NCBI GenBank assembly: GCA_900542375.1
Contig: UQNI01000001.1
Coordinates: 3,033-67,032 of the forward strand
Length of the DNA: 64,000 bases
Origin: an uncultured Oscillospiraceae bacterium
GTDB lineage: Bacteria > Bacillota > Clostridia > Oscillospirales > Acutalibacteraceae
Direction: 5' to 3'
In this document: piece after piece, positions 45,328 to 52,985 of the stretch
Layout: each line of letters starts with the position of its first letter
Position numbering within the stretch: position 1 is the stretch's first letter
Position numbers and translations under genes: made by a program
Notes under the pieces: generated by a model
What the model was told of the DNA's origin: nothing
What the model saw: only the letters and a program-made list of their open reading frames with translations
The model's database searches: none

Positions 45328-45363
45328 AAAAGAGATACAGTGGTAAACTGTATCTCTTTTTTT
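45328..45363 (+). terminator. Terminator downstream of the NEAT-protein gene
   Basis: AAAAGAGATACAGT pairs with ACTGTATCTCTTTT around a 5-nt loop, with T tail. It is nearly identical to the argF terminator. Confidence 0.82.
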
Positions 45364-45537
45364 GAAGTTTAAGTAAAAAATGAATGGAATCAAACATTAA
45401 ATATCAATTTCAGTTATGATAAAATAAAAATACAGTTTATATGTATATGCTGCCTTAACCGTATCAATAAAATGTTGAAAATTTGTTTTCTCTCTCTATG
45501 TTGTCTCATCAATTGGTTCGTGAGACTGGCATTTTTC

Positions 45538-45566
45538 TTGACAAAAAGGAATAGGACTGCTATTCT
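45538..45566 (+). promoter_or_regulatory. Promoter of the ZIP transporter gene
   Basis: TTGACA (45538-45543) and TATTCT (45561-45566) with a 17-nt spacer, 46 nt before the ATG. Confidence 0.68.
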
Positions 45567-45576
45567 ATACATATGA

Positions 45577-45592
45577 GTTAGCATACGCTAAC
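45577..45592. promoter_or_regulatory. Palindromic operator GTTAGCATACGCTAAC, copy 2
   Basis: The exact reverse complement of the site at 42483-42498, 10 nt after the -10 box and around the predicted transcription start. A bound repressor would block initiation. Confidence 0.68.
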
Positions 45593-45612
45593 TCTATAGA
45601 AAGGAAAACGAT

Positions 45613-46413
45613 ATGAACAATGTTTTTCTCGCATTTGCTCTTACGTTAATTGCAGGATTAAGTACCGGAATCGGCAGCTGTATCGCATTTTTTGCAAAAC
45701 ATACCAACAGAAAATTTTTATCCATCAGTCTTGGTTTTTCTGCAGGTGTTATGATATATGTTTCGATGATAGAAATATTTGTAAAAGCACAAGATTCCCT
45801 AGTATCTGAACTTGGAAAAATAGCAGGTAACTGGGTTACAGTAGGTTCTTTTTTTGGAGGTATGCTGGTCATTGCAATCATTGATAAATTAATCCCTTCA
45901 GAAGAAAATCCTCATGAGCTAAAATCGGTGGAAGATGAAAATAAAAAACCTCCAAAACATTCCAAACTGATGCGCATGGGCGTTTTTACAGCACTTGCAA
46001 TCGCCATTCATAACTTTCCGGAAGGATTGGCTACATTTGTTTCTGCTATGCAGGAACCCAGTGTTGCAATTCCCATTGTAGTTGCCATTGCAATTCACAA
46101 TATACCGGAAGGAATTGCTGTTTCTGTTCCCATTTATCAGGCAACGGGCTCTAAGATGAAAGCCTTTTTATATTCTTTTTTATCAGGTTTGGCGGAACCT
46201 GTAGGTGCGTTAATCGGTTGGCTAATTTTAATGCCGATTATGAATAATGTTGTATTTGGTGTTATTTTTGCAGGAGTCGCAGGTATTATGGTATTTATTT
46301 CATTTGATGAACTTCTTCCTGCTGCCAGAGAATATGGAGAACATCATTTGTCCATTTATGGTTTAATTTCCGGAATGGTAGTTATGGCAATTAGTTTGCT
46401 GCTGTTCTTATAA
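45613..46413 (+). CDS. zupT: ZIP-family metal transporter (ZupT-like)
   Basis: A 266-residue polytopic protein of the ZIP family that imports zinc, iron or manganese. AAAGGAAAACG precedes ATG 45613. About eight helices are expected. The metal-site motifs are IHNFPEGLATFVSAMQ in helix IV and IHNIPEGIAVSVPIYQ in helix V. SAGVMIYVSMIEIF lies in helix II and FDELLPAAREYGEHH in a later helix. A variable hydrophilic loop (about 95-125) separates helices III and IV. The operator shared with the NEAT-protein gene suggests repression by a metal-loaded regulator. The exact metal is not shown. Confidence 0.92.
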   Translation: MNNVFLAFALTLIAGLSTGIGSCIAFFAKHTNRKFLSISLGFSAGVMIYVSMIEIFVKAQDSLVSELGKIAGNWVTVGSFFGGMLVIAIIDKLIPSEENPHELKSVEDENKKPPKHSKLMRMGVFTALAIAIHNFPEGLATFVSAMQEPSVAIPIVVAIAIHNIPEGIAVSVPIYQATGSKMKAFLYSFLSGLAEPVGALIGWLILMPIMNNVVFGVIFAGVAGIMVFISFDELLPAAREYGEHHLSIYGLISGMVVMAISLLLFL

Positions 46414-46451
46414 TGTATGGACTTTTTATTGAAATATAAAAACAAACAAAG

Positions 46452-46489
46452 AAAAACCTCCATTGGATATTTATCCAATGGAGGTTTTT
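46452..46489. terminator. Bidirectional terminator between zupT and rubrerythrin
   Basis: A perfect 17-bp stem (AAAAACCTCCATTGGAT with its complement) and the loop ATTT, T-rich on both strands. It serves the convergent genes. Confidence 0.92.
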
Positions 46490-46529
46490 GCAAAAGTCTA
46501 CCTTTTATATGTAAATACAGAAAATAGGC

Positions 46530-47075
46530 TTAATAATTCTCAGCTAAAATTTGGAAGAAGGATTGAGGATGTGCACATACAGGACAAACCTCAGGTGCTT
46601 TTTTACCAATTACAATATGACCGCAGTTTGCGCATTGCCAAATGGTATCCCCGTCTCTTGAGAATACAATGCCTTCTTCAATGTTAGATAATAGCTTGCG
46701 ATATCTTTCTTCATGGTGTTTTTCAATTTCACCAACTTTTTCAAATAAGAATGCAATATGGTCAAAGCCTTCTTCTCTTGCTTCGACAGCCATTTTTGCA
46801 TACATATCTGTCCATTCATAGTTTTCTCCGTCCGCAGCGTCTTTTAGGTTTGCCATAGTATCAGGCATTTCTCCGCCATGAAGCAGTTTAAACCAAATTT
46901 TTGCGTGTTCTTTTTCATTATTTGCTGTTTCTAAGAACAGTGCTGCAATTTGTTCATAGCCTTCTTTTTTTGCTTTGCTTGCATAGTATGTATATTTGTT
47001 TCTTGCTTGGCTTTCTCCGGCAAATGCTGCCATTAGGTTAGCTTCTGTTTTGGTTCCTTTTAAATCTTTCATCAT
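46530..47075 (-). CDS. Rubrerythrin
   Basis: A 181-residue non-haem iron peroxidase that removes hydrogen peroxide in anaerobes. The start is ATG 47075 or the next codon; GAGAGAAATG lies upstream. The ferritin-like domain has [33 protein letters not shown] (E..H pair) and the second half [15 protein letters not shown]. The rubredoxin-like domain at the C-terminus has two Cys pairs (CANCGH and CPVCAHP). All iron ligands appear present. A strong promoter and a long inverted repeat precede it. The gene is next to the metal-uptake genes. Confidence 0.95.
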   Translation of the reverse strand: MMKDLKGTKTEANLMAAFAGESQARNKYTYYASKAKKEGYEQIAALFLETANNEKEHAKIWFKLLHGGEMPDTMANLKDAADGENYEWTDMYAKMAVEAREEGFDHIAFLFEKVGEIEKHHEERYRKLLSNIEEGIVFSRDGDTIWQCANCGHIVIGKKAPEVCPVCAHPQSFFQILAENY

Positions 47076-47105
47076 TCATTTCTCTCTTTCTATAAAATTT
47101 AATAG

Positions 47106-47139
47106 TAAAATAAGAATAATTACTATTATTGTTATTTTA
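47106..47139. promoter_or_regulatory. 34-bp inverted repeat at the rubrerythrin promoter (PerR/Fur-like operator)
   Basis: The arms TAAAATAAGAATAAT and ATTATTGTTATTTTA are complementary except for one internal position. The dyad starts directly after the -10 box on the minus strand. The AT-only arms resemble PerR and Fur boxes, and rubrerythrin is a classic PerR target in clostridia. Confidence 0.6.
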
Positions 47140-47168
47140 ATCATACTACATACTATGAATTTTGTCAA
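47140..47168 (-). promoter_or_regulatory. Sigma-A promoter of the rubrerythrin gene
   Basis: On the minus strand TTGACA (47163-47168) and TATGAT (47140-47145) are 17 nt apart, about 65 nt before the start codon. Bases 47169-47370 hold nothing else recognisable. Confidence 0.72.
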
Positions 47169-47370
47169 ATCTTTTTTTTATTATCTTTTCACTGAGGGAT
47201 ATCTTCATTATAACACTATTTTTTGGTAATTTATAGAGATTGAAAATGGAAGCAACATCTTTGTATTACTGCACAAATATAGGAAAACAAAATCGTGTAT
47301 TTCCCTCTTGAATCATTTACATTCGTTGTTCTTATACATATTTAACTTTCTATTTTTTAAGATTAGACAA

Positions 47371-47410
47371 TAAAAGAAAAGAATCTGCCTTGGCAGATTC
47401 TTTTCTTTTA
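47371..47410. terminator. Bidirectional terminator at the end of ypeB
   Basis: AAAAGAAAAGAATCTGCC pairs with its complement around a minimal loop. The stem includes the TAA stop of ypeB. Confidence 0.85.
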
Positions 47411-48739
47411 TTGGGTTAGTGTACCGTTGTCGGTCTCAATTAAAATTAGAATTTGTTCTTCCATGCCGGTCTCACTGTTGATATACACCAATACTTGTTC
47501 ATCATTTTGACCGCGGCATAGAAATTCATAACACAAAGGCTCTTCCTCTCTTGTAGTTGGAATCACTGCCATTCGTGATGATTCAATGGTCAAATGATCG
47601 CTGACTTGCTGTCTTGCAGATAATTCACCGATAACAGGTGTTTGCGTTTGTCTTTCTTTATGATTCATAAGAAAATTATCGGCATTATACTCTACAATTT
47701 CTCCCGTATCCATTGCTACAGATACTTTAATCAAATCAGAGTAATACACAACATTATCTTTACTGTAAGCATATTGAATGGTACACATGTTATTATAAAT
47801 TACATAGTACGTTTCAACAAACTCTTCTTGATAAATACTGCTTAAATATTGTTTGGCATACTGTTTGGCTTCTTCTAATTGCAAAGTAATGGTATCAATT
47901 GGTCTTGCATTCATAAAGGAGGACAAATATCCGCCTTGTTTTGTAACAGAAATGTGTGTAGTGTCCGTATTAAAATTGTATACAGGTAGGTTGCCTTCCG
48001 TATCGTTGGTATGAGTTAATGTGTTAGGGTCTGCATATAAATATTGAGCAGCCATTTGTTTTGCTTCATCAACAGAAACGGTTTGTGCATTGGCAGTCAT
48101 TTCAGCTGTTTTCTGTGTCATATGGTCTGAAAAGGGGCCATCGTAAATTAAAGTAGGATAGTTTGCGAATTCTTCAGCGGTAGAAAGAAAATAATCCTCA
48201 AAAGGAGGTTGCTTGCTTTCTAAGTTTCGGAGCATTTCTTCCGATTGCCCAATGACTACTTCTTGTTCGGCAATATTCTCTTGAATTTCATTTAAATTGC
48301 CGGCAAGAATATTACAATATTGAGAAAATTGTTGAAGAATATTTTTATCTTCATCACTTAACGATTCTCCTACAGATAGTTTTGAAGAGATAGAGGAGGC
48401 AAAATCACCCACCTGTGAAATGAACTTATTTACGTTATTTAAGGAATCATTTCCAATAGGAAGAACAGCGAGCGCTGCTTTGGCTCCGCTGGTATTTTTC
48501 ATTAATCTGCCTGCCATACCATTTTGCTGTGAAGATGTATTTGCATAATTTGCTTTTGTCAATGTTACATTCATATCGTTTACATGGGTGTTTAAATCAT
48601 TCAGCGCCCTGCGATATGTGTATTCCAAATCTGTTCGATAGGAAGCGGCTTGTGCATATCCTATCCAAGTAAATGCGCTCAATATAAAAATAATTGTAAT
48701 GATTATACTTGAAATTTGTATTATTCTTTTGGTGGACAT
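47408..48739 (-). CDS. ypeB: Germination protein YpeB (PepSY repeats)
   Basis: 443 residues on the minus strand, ATG at 48739 with AAAGGCGGAA upstream. An N-terminal transmembrane helix (about 7-30) anchors an extracellular helical domain (SYRTDLEYTYRRALNDLNTH is the family start). PepSY-type repeats follow from about 215 onward (VSVDEAKQMAAQYLY, then LEEAKQYAKQYLSSIY). YpeB stabilises the cortex-lytic enzyme SleB in the spore inner membrane, so the organism forms spores. In Bacillus and many clostridia the gene follows sleB. Here no sleB precedes it: the 595 nt upstream are non-coding repeats and then the divergent ruvC. Confidence 0.93.
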   Translation of the reverse strand: MSTKRIIQISSIIITIIFILSAFTWIGYAQAASYRTDLEYTYRRALNDLNTHVNDMNVTLTKANYANTSSQQNGMAGRLMKNTSGAKAALAVLPIGNDSLNNVNKFISQVGDFASSISSKLSVGESLSDEDKNILQQFSQYCNILAGNLNEIQENIAEQEVVIGQSEEMLRNLESKQPPFEDYFLSTAEEFANYPTLIYDGPFSDHMTQKTAEMTANAQTVSVDEAKQMAAQYLYADPNTLTHTNDTEGNLPVYNFNTDTTHISVTKQGGYLSSFMNARPIDTITLQLEEAKQYAKQYLSSIYQEEFVETYYVIYNNMCTIQYAYSKDNVVYYSDLIKVSVAMDTGEIVEYNADNFLMNHKERQTQTPVIGELSARQQVSDHLTIESSRMAVIPTTREEEPLCYEFLCRGQNDEQVLVYINSETGMEEQILILIETDNGTLTQ

Positions 48740-48950
48740 TGCAAATTCCGCCTTTCTAAATCACCAAATATTTACGTTATTTTTTGCGAAAAAAACATAA
48801 TTATGCAAATGAAGCAGAATTTAATAAATATTCATGTTTTTGCGCTGTATTTGTGGTAATGTTAAAATAATAGAACTATCCATTTTCTTGTCTGCTTATA
48901 GTAAAGGGCGAAAGGTGAATGCAGTATTCGGCAGATAGACGTTTTTATGC

Positions 48951-49280
48951 TGTAACAACCTAGCAACAGCAACAAAACTAACATTGAAAGGAACATCTTT
49001 CAATATTCAAAATTTTGACTGTTGTCTAGAACGTTTTAACATTTATTTGTTAGAAATTGCAAAGCAATTTCTCATATGTTATAACAACCTTGTAACAGCA
49101 GTAAAACTAAAGTTTTGGCTGTTAGCAAGAACGTTTTAGCGTTTTATAGTTAAAAATTGCAACGTAATTTTTTTTATGCTATAACAACCTAGCAACAGCG
49201 GCAAAACTAAAGTTTTGACTGTTGTCTAGAACGTTTTAACATTTATCTGTTAGAAATTGCAAAGCAATTTCTCATATGTT
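48951..49280. repeat. Three tandem ~100-bp units, each with hairpins and a promoter-like end
   Basis: Unit 1 is 48951-49080 (130 bp), unit 2 is 49081-49180 (100 bp) and unit 3 is 49181-49280 (100 bp). Unit 1 contains about 30 extra bases (about 48981-49010) that form their own small hairpin. Each unit starts RTAACAACC and has a long hairpin (CTAGCAACAG...CTGTTGTCTAG in unit 3). A second hairpin has the arms GAAATTGC and GCAATTTC. Each unit ends at a TTGCAA-17-TATAAY promoter-like pair whose -10 crosses into the next unit. Units 1 and 3 are almost identical outside the insertion; unit 2 is the most diverged. Confidence 0.85.
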
Positions 49281-49285
49281 ATAAT
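49257..49285 (+). promoter_or_regulatory. Promoter of the ruvCAB operon
   Basis: TTGCAA (49257-49262) and consensus TATAAT (49280-49285) with a 17-nt spacer, at the end of the third tandem unit. I see no LexA box of the form GAAC-N4-GTTC. Confidence 0.65.
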
Positions 49286-49334
49286 AAATTGATTATAGAT
49301 ATTTTGAAAGATGAGACGAAATAGGAGCTTGTTC

Positions 49335-49841
49335 ATGGTTATTTTAGGAATTGATCCCGGTTATGCAATTGTCGGTTACGGTGTGATAGAGGCAAAAAAC
49401 AGCCGTTATCGTCCATTGGAGCATGGTGCGGTCACCACAAAATCAACACAAGATTTTAACGGGCGCCTGGAAGTCATCTACAATTCTATGGAGGCTATTT
49501 TACAAAAATGGAAGCCTGATGCGGTTGCAATTGAAAAGTTATTTTTTAACAGTAACCAAAAAACGGCTATCCAAGTGGCGGAAGCAAGAGGTGTTATTTT
49601 GCTTGCGGCACAAAAAGCAGGCGTTTCGATTTCAGAATATACGCCTTTGCAAGTAAAGCAAGCTGTAACCGGTTATGGACAGGCACAAAAACCGCAAGTG
49701 ATGGAAATGACAAAACGGTTGCTTTGTTTAAACCAAATGCCAAAGCTGGACGATACTTGTGATGCATTGGCAATGGCGATTTGTCATGGGCAGGCAGCTG
49801 GTTCTATGCTGCGTCGTACCATGTTGTCAGGGAGGATGTAA
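49335..49841 (+). CDS. ruvC: Holliday junction endonuclease RuvC
   Basis: A 168-residue resolvase that cuts Holliday junctions symmetrically. ATG 49335 is chosen (AGGAG 7 nt upstream; homologues start just before ILGIDPG). Catalytic acidic residues are Asp in ILGIDPGYAIVGYGV, Glu in VAIEKLFFNSNQKTA, and the C-terminal pair in LDDTCDALAMAICH. The length is normal. It is the first gene of ruvC-ruvA-ruvB. Confidence 0.96.
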   Translation: MVILGIDPGYAIVGYGVIEAKNSRYRPLEHGAVTTKSTQDFNGRLEVIYNSMEAILQKWKPDAVAIEKLFFNSNQKTAIQVAEARGVILLAAQKAGVSISEYTPLQVKQAVTGYGQAQKPQVMEMTKRLLCLNQMPKLDDTCDALAMAICHGQAAGSMLRRTMLSGRM

Positions 49842-49844
49842 TTC

Positions 49845-50447
49845 TTGTTTTATAGTTTAAAAGGAATATTAACCCATGTAGAGCCAAGCTTTTTCGTGGT
49901 GGAGTGCGGCGGTGTAGGTTACAAATGTTATACTACGCTGACCACACAGCGCAGTTTGCCGAAAATGGGTCAGGAAATAAAAGTATATACCTACGTACAT
50001 GTTCGGGAAGATGCAATGGACATTTATGGGTTTGCAACTGTAATGGAATTAAACTGTTATAAAATGTTAACCGGCGTGAGCGGAGTAGGCCCAAAGGTGG
50101 GGCTGGCAATTTTATCAGAATTAACACCGGAACAAGTTGCAACTTCGATTGCCACAAACGACAGCAAAGCGTTAACCAGGGCAGCAGGGGTAGGTCCGAA
50201 ATTGGCGCAGCGTATTGTGCTGGAATTAACGGATAAAGTAAGGAAAATGGATATAGATGATAGTGTGGTCATTCCAAAACAAGGGGTGGTATCTGCTTCT
50301 TCCAATGCAGGGGAGGCTGTGAATGCACTGACCGTTTTGGGATATTCTCCAACAGATGCAGCCGCAGTGGTGGCAAAATTCGACAGTGCTTTGCCTGTAG
50401 AGGAGTTAATCCGCTTGTCATTAAAAGCAATGGCAGGAAAGATGTAA
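49845..50447 (+). CDS. ruvA: Holliday junction branch migration protein RuvA
   Basis: 200 residues from TTG 49845 (GGGAGG upstream), 3 nt after ruvC. The N-terminal OB fold (MFYSLKGILTHVEPSFFVVE) is followed by two helix-hairpin-helix motifs (KMLTGVSGVGPKVGLAILSE and LTRAAGVGPKLAQRIVLEL). The C-terminal domain (about 150-200, NALTVLGYSPTDAAAVV) contacts RuvB. It binds the four-way junction as a tetramer. Confidence 0.96.
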   Translation: MFYSLKGILTHVEPSFFVVECGGVGYKCYTTLTTQRSLPKMGQEIKVYTYVHVREDAMDIYGFATVMELNCYKMLTGVSGVGPKVGLAILSELTPEQVATSIATNDSKALTRAAGVGPKLAQRIVLELTDKVRKMDIDDSVVIPKQGVVSASSNAGEAVNALTVLGYSPTDAAAVVAKFDSALPVEELIRLSLKAMAGKM

Positions 50448-50470
50448 TGCCTGAATAGGGAGATGAGAAT

Positions 50471-51547
50471 TTGAATTACGATTTTACGGAAAACAGCGAG
50501 TACGATTTTGAAAATCGTATGGTTGCGCCGGAATATACGCCGGAAGATGCGGAAGTGGAAAATCCTCTGCGTCCCAAACGTTTAACTGAATATATCGGCC
50601 AAGAGAAAGTAAAAGAAAATCTCTCTGTTTTTATTGAGGCGGCGCGTCTTAGAAAGGAATCTCTTGACCACGTATTGCTTTACGGACCGCCGGGTTTGGG
50701 TAAAACTACACTTGCAGGCGTCATTGCAAATGAAATGAATGTCAATGTCCGCATTACTTCAGGCCCTGCCATTGAAAAACCCGGGGATTTAGCGGCATTG
50801 CTTACCAATTTAAATGAGGGCGATGTATTGTTTATCGACGAAATTCATCGCCTTTCCCGCAGCGTAGAAGAAATTTTGTATCCTGCAATGGAAGACTTTG
50901 CACTGGATATTATTACAGGAAAAGGTCAAATGGCAGCTTCTTATCATTTGCCTCTGCCTAAGTTTACGCTTGTCGGTGCAACCACTCGAGCAGGACAGTT
51001 AAGTGCCCCGTTAAGAGACCGCTTCGGTGTTGTGCTTCGTTTGGAGATGTATACACCGCAGCAGCTTGCGGAAATTGTTACCCGCAGCGCACAGATTTTA
51101 GGAATCCCCATTGAGGCAGACGGAGCATTGGAGATTGCTTCCCGTTCCAGAGGAACGCCGCGTATTGCAAACCGCATGTTAAAGCGTGTGCGGGACTTTG
51201 CGCAGATTATCAGTGACGGCGTCATTACATATCAGTCCGCTAAAATTGGTTTGGACCGTCTGGAAGTAGATGAAATCGGTTTGGATGCCAATGACAGAAG
51301 AATGCTGAAAACATTGATACAGTTTTATAACGGCGGTCCTGTGGGAATTGAAACATTGGCGGCTGCCATCGGCGAAGAGGCTGTCACACTGGAAGACGTA
51401 TATGAGCCGTATTTGATGCAAATTGGATTTTTGAGCAGAACCCCAAGAGGAAGATGCGCAACCCATGCCGCATATTTGCATTTGGGATTGAAGCCTCCCG
51501 CACAAGCGGAAAAGGAAACCATGCAGCAAAAAATAGACGGAATCTAA
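50471..51547 (+). CDS. ruvB: Holliday junction DNA helicase RuvB
   Basis: A 358-residue AAA+ motor driving branch migration. TTG 50471 follows GGGAGATG. It carries the family start ([20 protein letters not shown]), Walker [17 protein letters not shown], Walker [16 protein letters not shown], sensor 1 [20 protein letters not shown] and the C-terminal winged helix ending [13 protein letters not shown]. An N-terminal acidic stretch of about 25 residues is slightly longer than usual. Confidence 0.97.
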   Translation: MNYDFTENSEYDFENRMVAPEYTPEDAEVENPLRPKRLTEYIGQEKVKENLSVFIEAARLRKESLDHVLLYGPPGLGKTTLAGVIANEMNVNVRITSGPAIEKPGDLAALLTNLNEGDVLFIDEIHRLSRSVEEILYPAMEDFALDIITGKGQMAASYHLPLPKFTLVGATTRAGQLSAPLRDRFGVVLRLEMYTPQQLAEIVTRSAQILGIPIEADGALEIASRSRGTPRIANRMLKRVRDFAQIISDGVITYQSAKIGLDRLEVDEIGLDANDRRMLKTLIQFYNGGPVGIETLAAAIGEEAVTLEDVYEPYLMQIGFLSRTPRGRCATHAAYLHLGLKPPAQAEKETMQQKIDGI

Positions 51548-51615
51548 CATAAACACAATGTATTTTCATAGATATAGTAATCCATAGAAAAATGGAGTTA
51601 TAGGAGAGATCTTAT

Positions 51616-52965
51616 ATGGGTAGATTATTTGGAACCGATGGCGCCAGAGGTGTGGCCAATGCGGAATTGACTTGTGAAATGGCTATGAATATTGGCCGTG
51701 CCGCAGCAATGGTTTTAACAAACGATAGCAGAATGAGACCGAAAATTTTAATAGGCAAAGATACCAGAATTTCTTCTGATATGCTGGAGAACGCACTGGC
51801 AGCAGGTTTATGCTCTGTTGGTGCGGATGTTGTAACACTTGGTGTGGTTCCTACACCGGCTGTTGCCTTTTTAATTGGAAAGTTAAAAGCAGATGCGGGC
51901 ATTATGATTTCTGCATCTCATAATCCATGCGAGTTTAACGGCATTAAAATTTTCAGCGGGGACGGCTTTAAACTGCCCGATGCGCTGGAGGAACAAATTG
52001 AAGCCATCGTGTTGGATCATATTGATACGTATGATTGTCCCACAGGCGGCGGAGTTGGCAGCATTACCCGTGAAGAGGATGCGGTAGACCTTTATATTCA
52101 ACATATCAAAAGTACGGTTCCGTATGCGTTGGACGGAATGAAAATTGCTTTGGACTGTGCCAACGGTTCTGCTTCCAGAACGGCAGAACGTCTTTATACA
52201 GAATTGGGTGCCGAATGTTATATGCTTCATGATAAGCCAAACGGAACCAATATCAATGACAAATGCGGGTCTACTCATATGGAGAGCTTAAAGCAATTTG
52301 TATTGGATAACGGACTGGACGCAGGCATTGCATTTGACGGCGACGCCGACCGCTGTTTGGCTGTAGATGAAAAAGGTCAATTGGTTGATGGAGATTTCGT
52401 CATGGCAATTTGTGCGGCAGATTTAAAATCCCGAGGAAAATTGGCTCATAATGCCGTTGTGGGAACGGTCATGAGTAATATGGGATTTATCCGTTTTTGT
52501 GAAGAAAACGGTATGCGTTTTGAAGCAGCCAAAGTTGGAGACCGTTATGTGTTGGAAACCATGCGCCAGAACGATTATAATTTTGGCGGAGAGCAAAGCG
52601 GCCATGTCATCTTCTTAGATTTTGGCACCACCGGCGACGGACAGCTGACAGGCGCACATCTGCTTAGTTTGGTGCATCGCAGAGAAGCGAAATTGTCCAG
52701 CCTTGCTACTTTGATGACACGTTTCCCGCAGGTTCTTGTAAATGTGGAAGTATCCAATGAAGGAAAACTCCGTTTTTATACAGACAGAAAAATCAAAGAG
52801 GCTACACAAAGAGTACAAAATCAATTGGGAAGAAAAGGACGTATTTTGGTGCGTCCAAGTGGAACCGAGCCATTGCTTCGCGTCATGGTAGAAGGTGAAA
52901 GTGAGGCAGAAATTCAGGAATTGGCAAATTATGTTGCTGATGTCATTCGTGAGCAATTGGTATAA
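51616..52965 (+). CDS. glmM: Phosphoglucosamine mutase
   Basis: A 449-residue enzyme converting glucosamine-6-phosphate to glucosamine-1-phosphate for UDP-GlcNAc and peptidoglycan. ATG 51616 follows TAGGAGAG. The standard start is GRLFGTDGARGVANAELTCE. The phosphoserine loop is GIMISASHNPCEFNGIKIFS, the metal-binding loop is AFDGDADRCLAVDEKG, and the sugar-binding loop is FGGEQSGHVIFLD. The C-terminal phosphate-binding loop is RILVRPSGTEPLLRVMVEGE. All are intact. Confidence 0.97.
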   Translation: MGRLFGTDGARGVANAELTCEMAMNIGRAAAMVLTNDSRMRPKILIGKDTRISSDMLENALAAGLCSVGADVVTLGVVPTPAVAFLIGKLKADAGIMISASHNPCEFNGIKIFSGDGFKLPDALEEQIEAIVLDHIDTYDCPTGGGVGSITREEDAVDLYIQHIKSTVPYALDGMKIALDCANGSASRTAERLYTELGAECYMLHDKPNGTNINDKCGSTHMESLKQFVLDNGLDAGIAFDGDADRCLAVDEKGQLVDGDFVMAICAADLKSRGKLAHNAVVGTVMSNMGFIRFCEENGMRFEAAKVGDRYVLETMRQNDYNFGGEQSGHVIFLDFGTTGDGQLTGAHLLSLVHRREAKLSSLATLMTRFPQVLVNVEVSNEGKLRFYTDRKIKEATQRVQNQLGRKGRILVRPSGTEPLLRVMVEGESEAEIQELANYVADVIREQLV

Positions 52966-52985
52966 ACAGAAAGGACGTTACACAC

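Larger units (their letters stand above)
45106..45612. other. Long intergenic region between NEAT gene and ZIP transporter
   Basis: 507 nt, AT-rich. It has several ATGTCAT words (45189-45265) and the imperfect palindrome AAAAATTGAATTCATTTTT near 45230. A terminator lies at 45328-45363, more than 200 nt after the NEAT stop. The promoter and operator of the transporter are at the right end. The one open frame on the minus strand (45163-45393) runs through the terminator and looks accidental. Confidence 0.55.
48740..49334. other. Repeat-rich intergenic region between ypeB and ruvC
   Basis: 595 nt without a supported gene. It contains a promoter-like pair (TTGCGC 48840-48845, TAAAAT 48863-48868), then three tandem units and a final promoter facing ruvC. 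A 13-codon frame from ATG 48918 to a TAG in the first unit exists, but its ribosome-binding site is too close to be convincing. Confidence 0.6.

Noticed and set aside
45163..45393. Minus-strand open frame of 76 codons between the NEAT gene and zupT
   Set aside because: It runs through a terminator, has no ribosome-binding site and has an AT-driven composition.
45495..45537. Terminator-like dyad GTCTCA/TGAGAC before zupT
   Set aside because: The stem is only 6 bp with a 12-nt loop and lies after a stronger terminator; it is not convincing.
48918..48959. A 13-codon leader peptide before the tandem units
   Set aside because: The possible ribosome-binding site is only about 3 nt from the ATG, and the peptide has no attenuator-like residue run.
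48951..49280. CRISPR-like array
   Set aside because: The repeats are about 100 bp, directly adjacent, and there are no unique spacers or cas genes.
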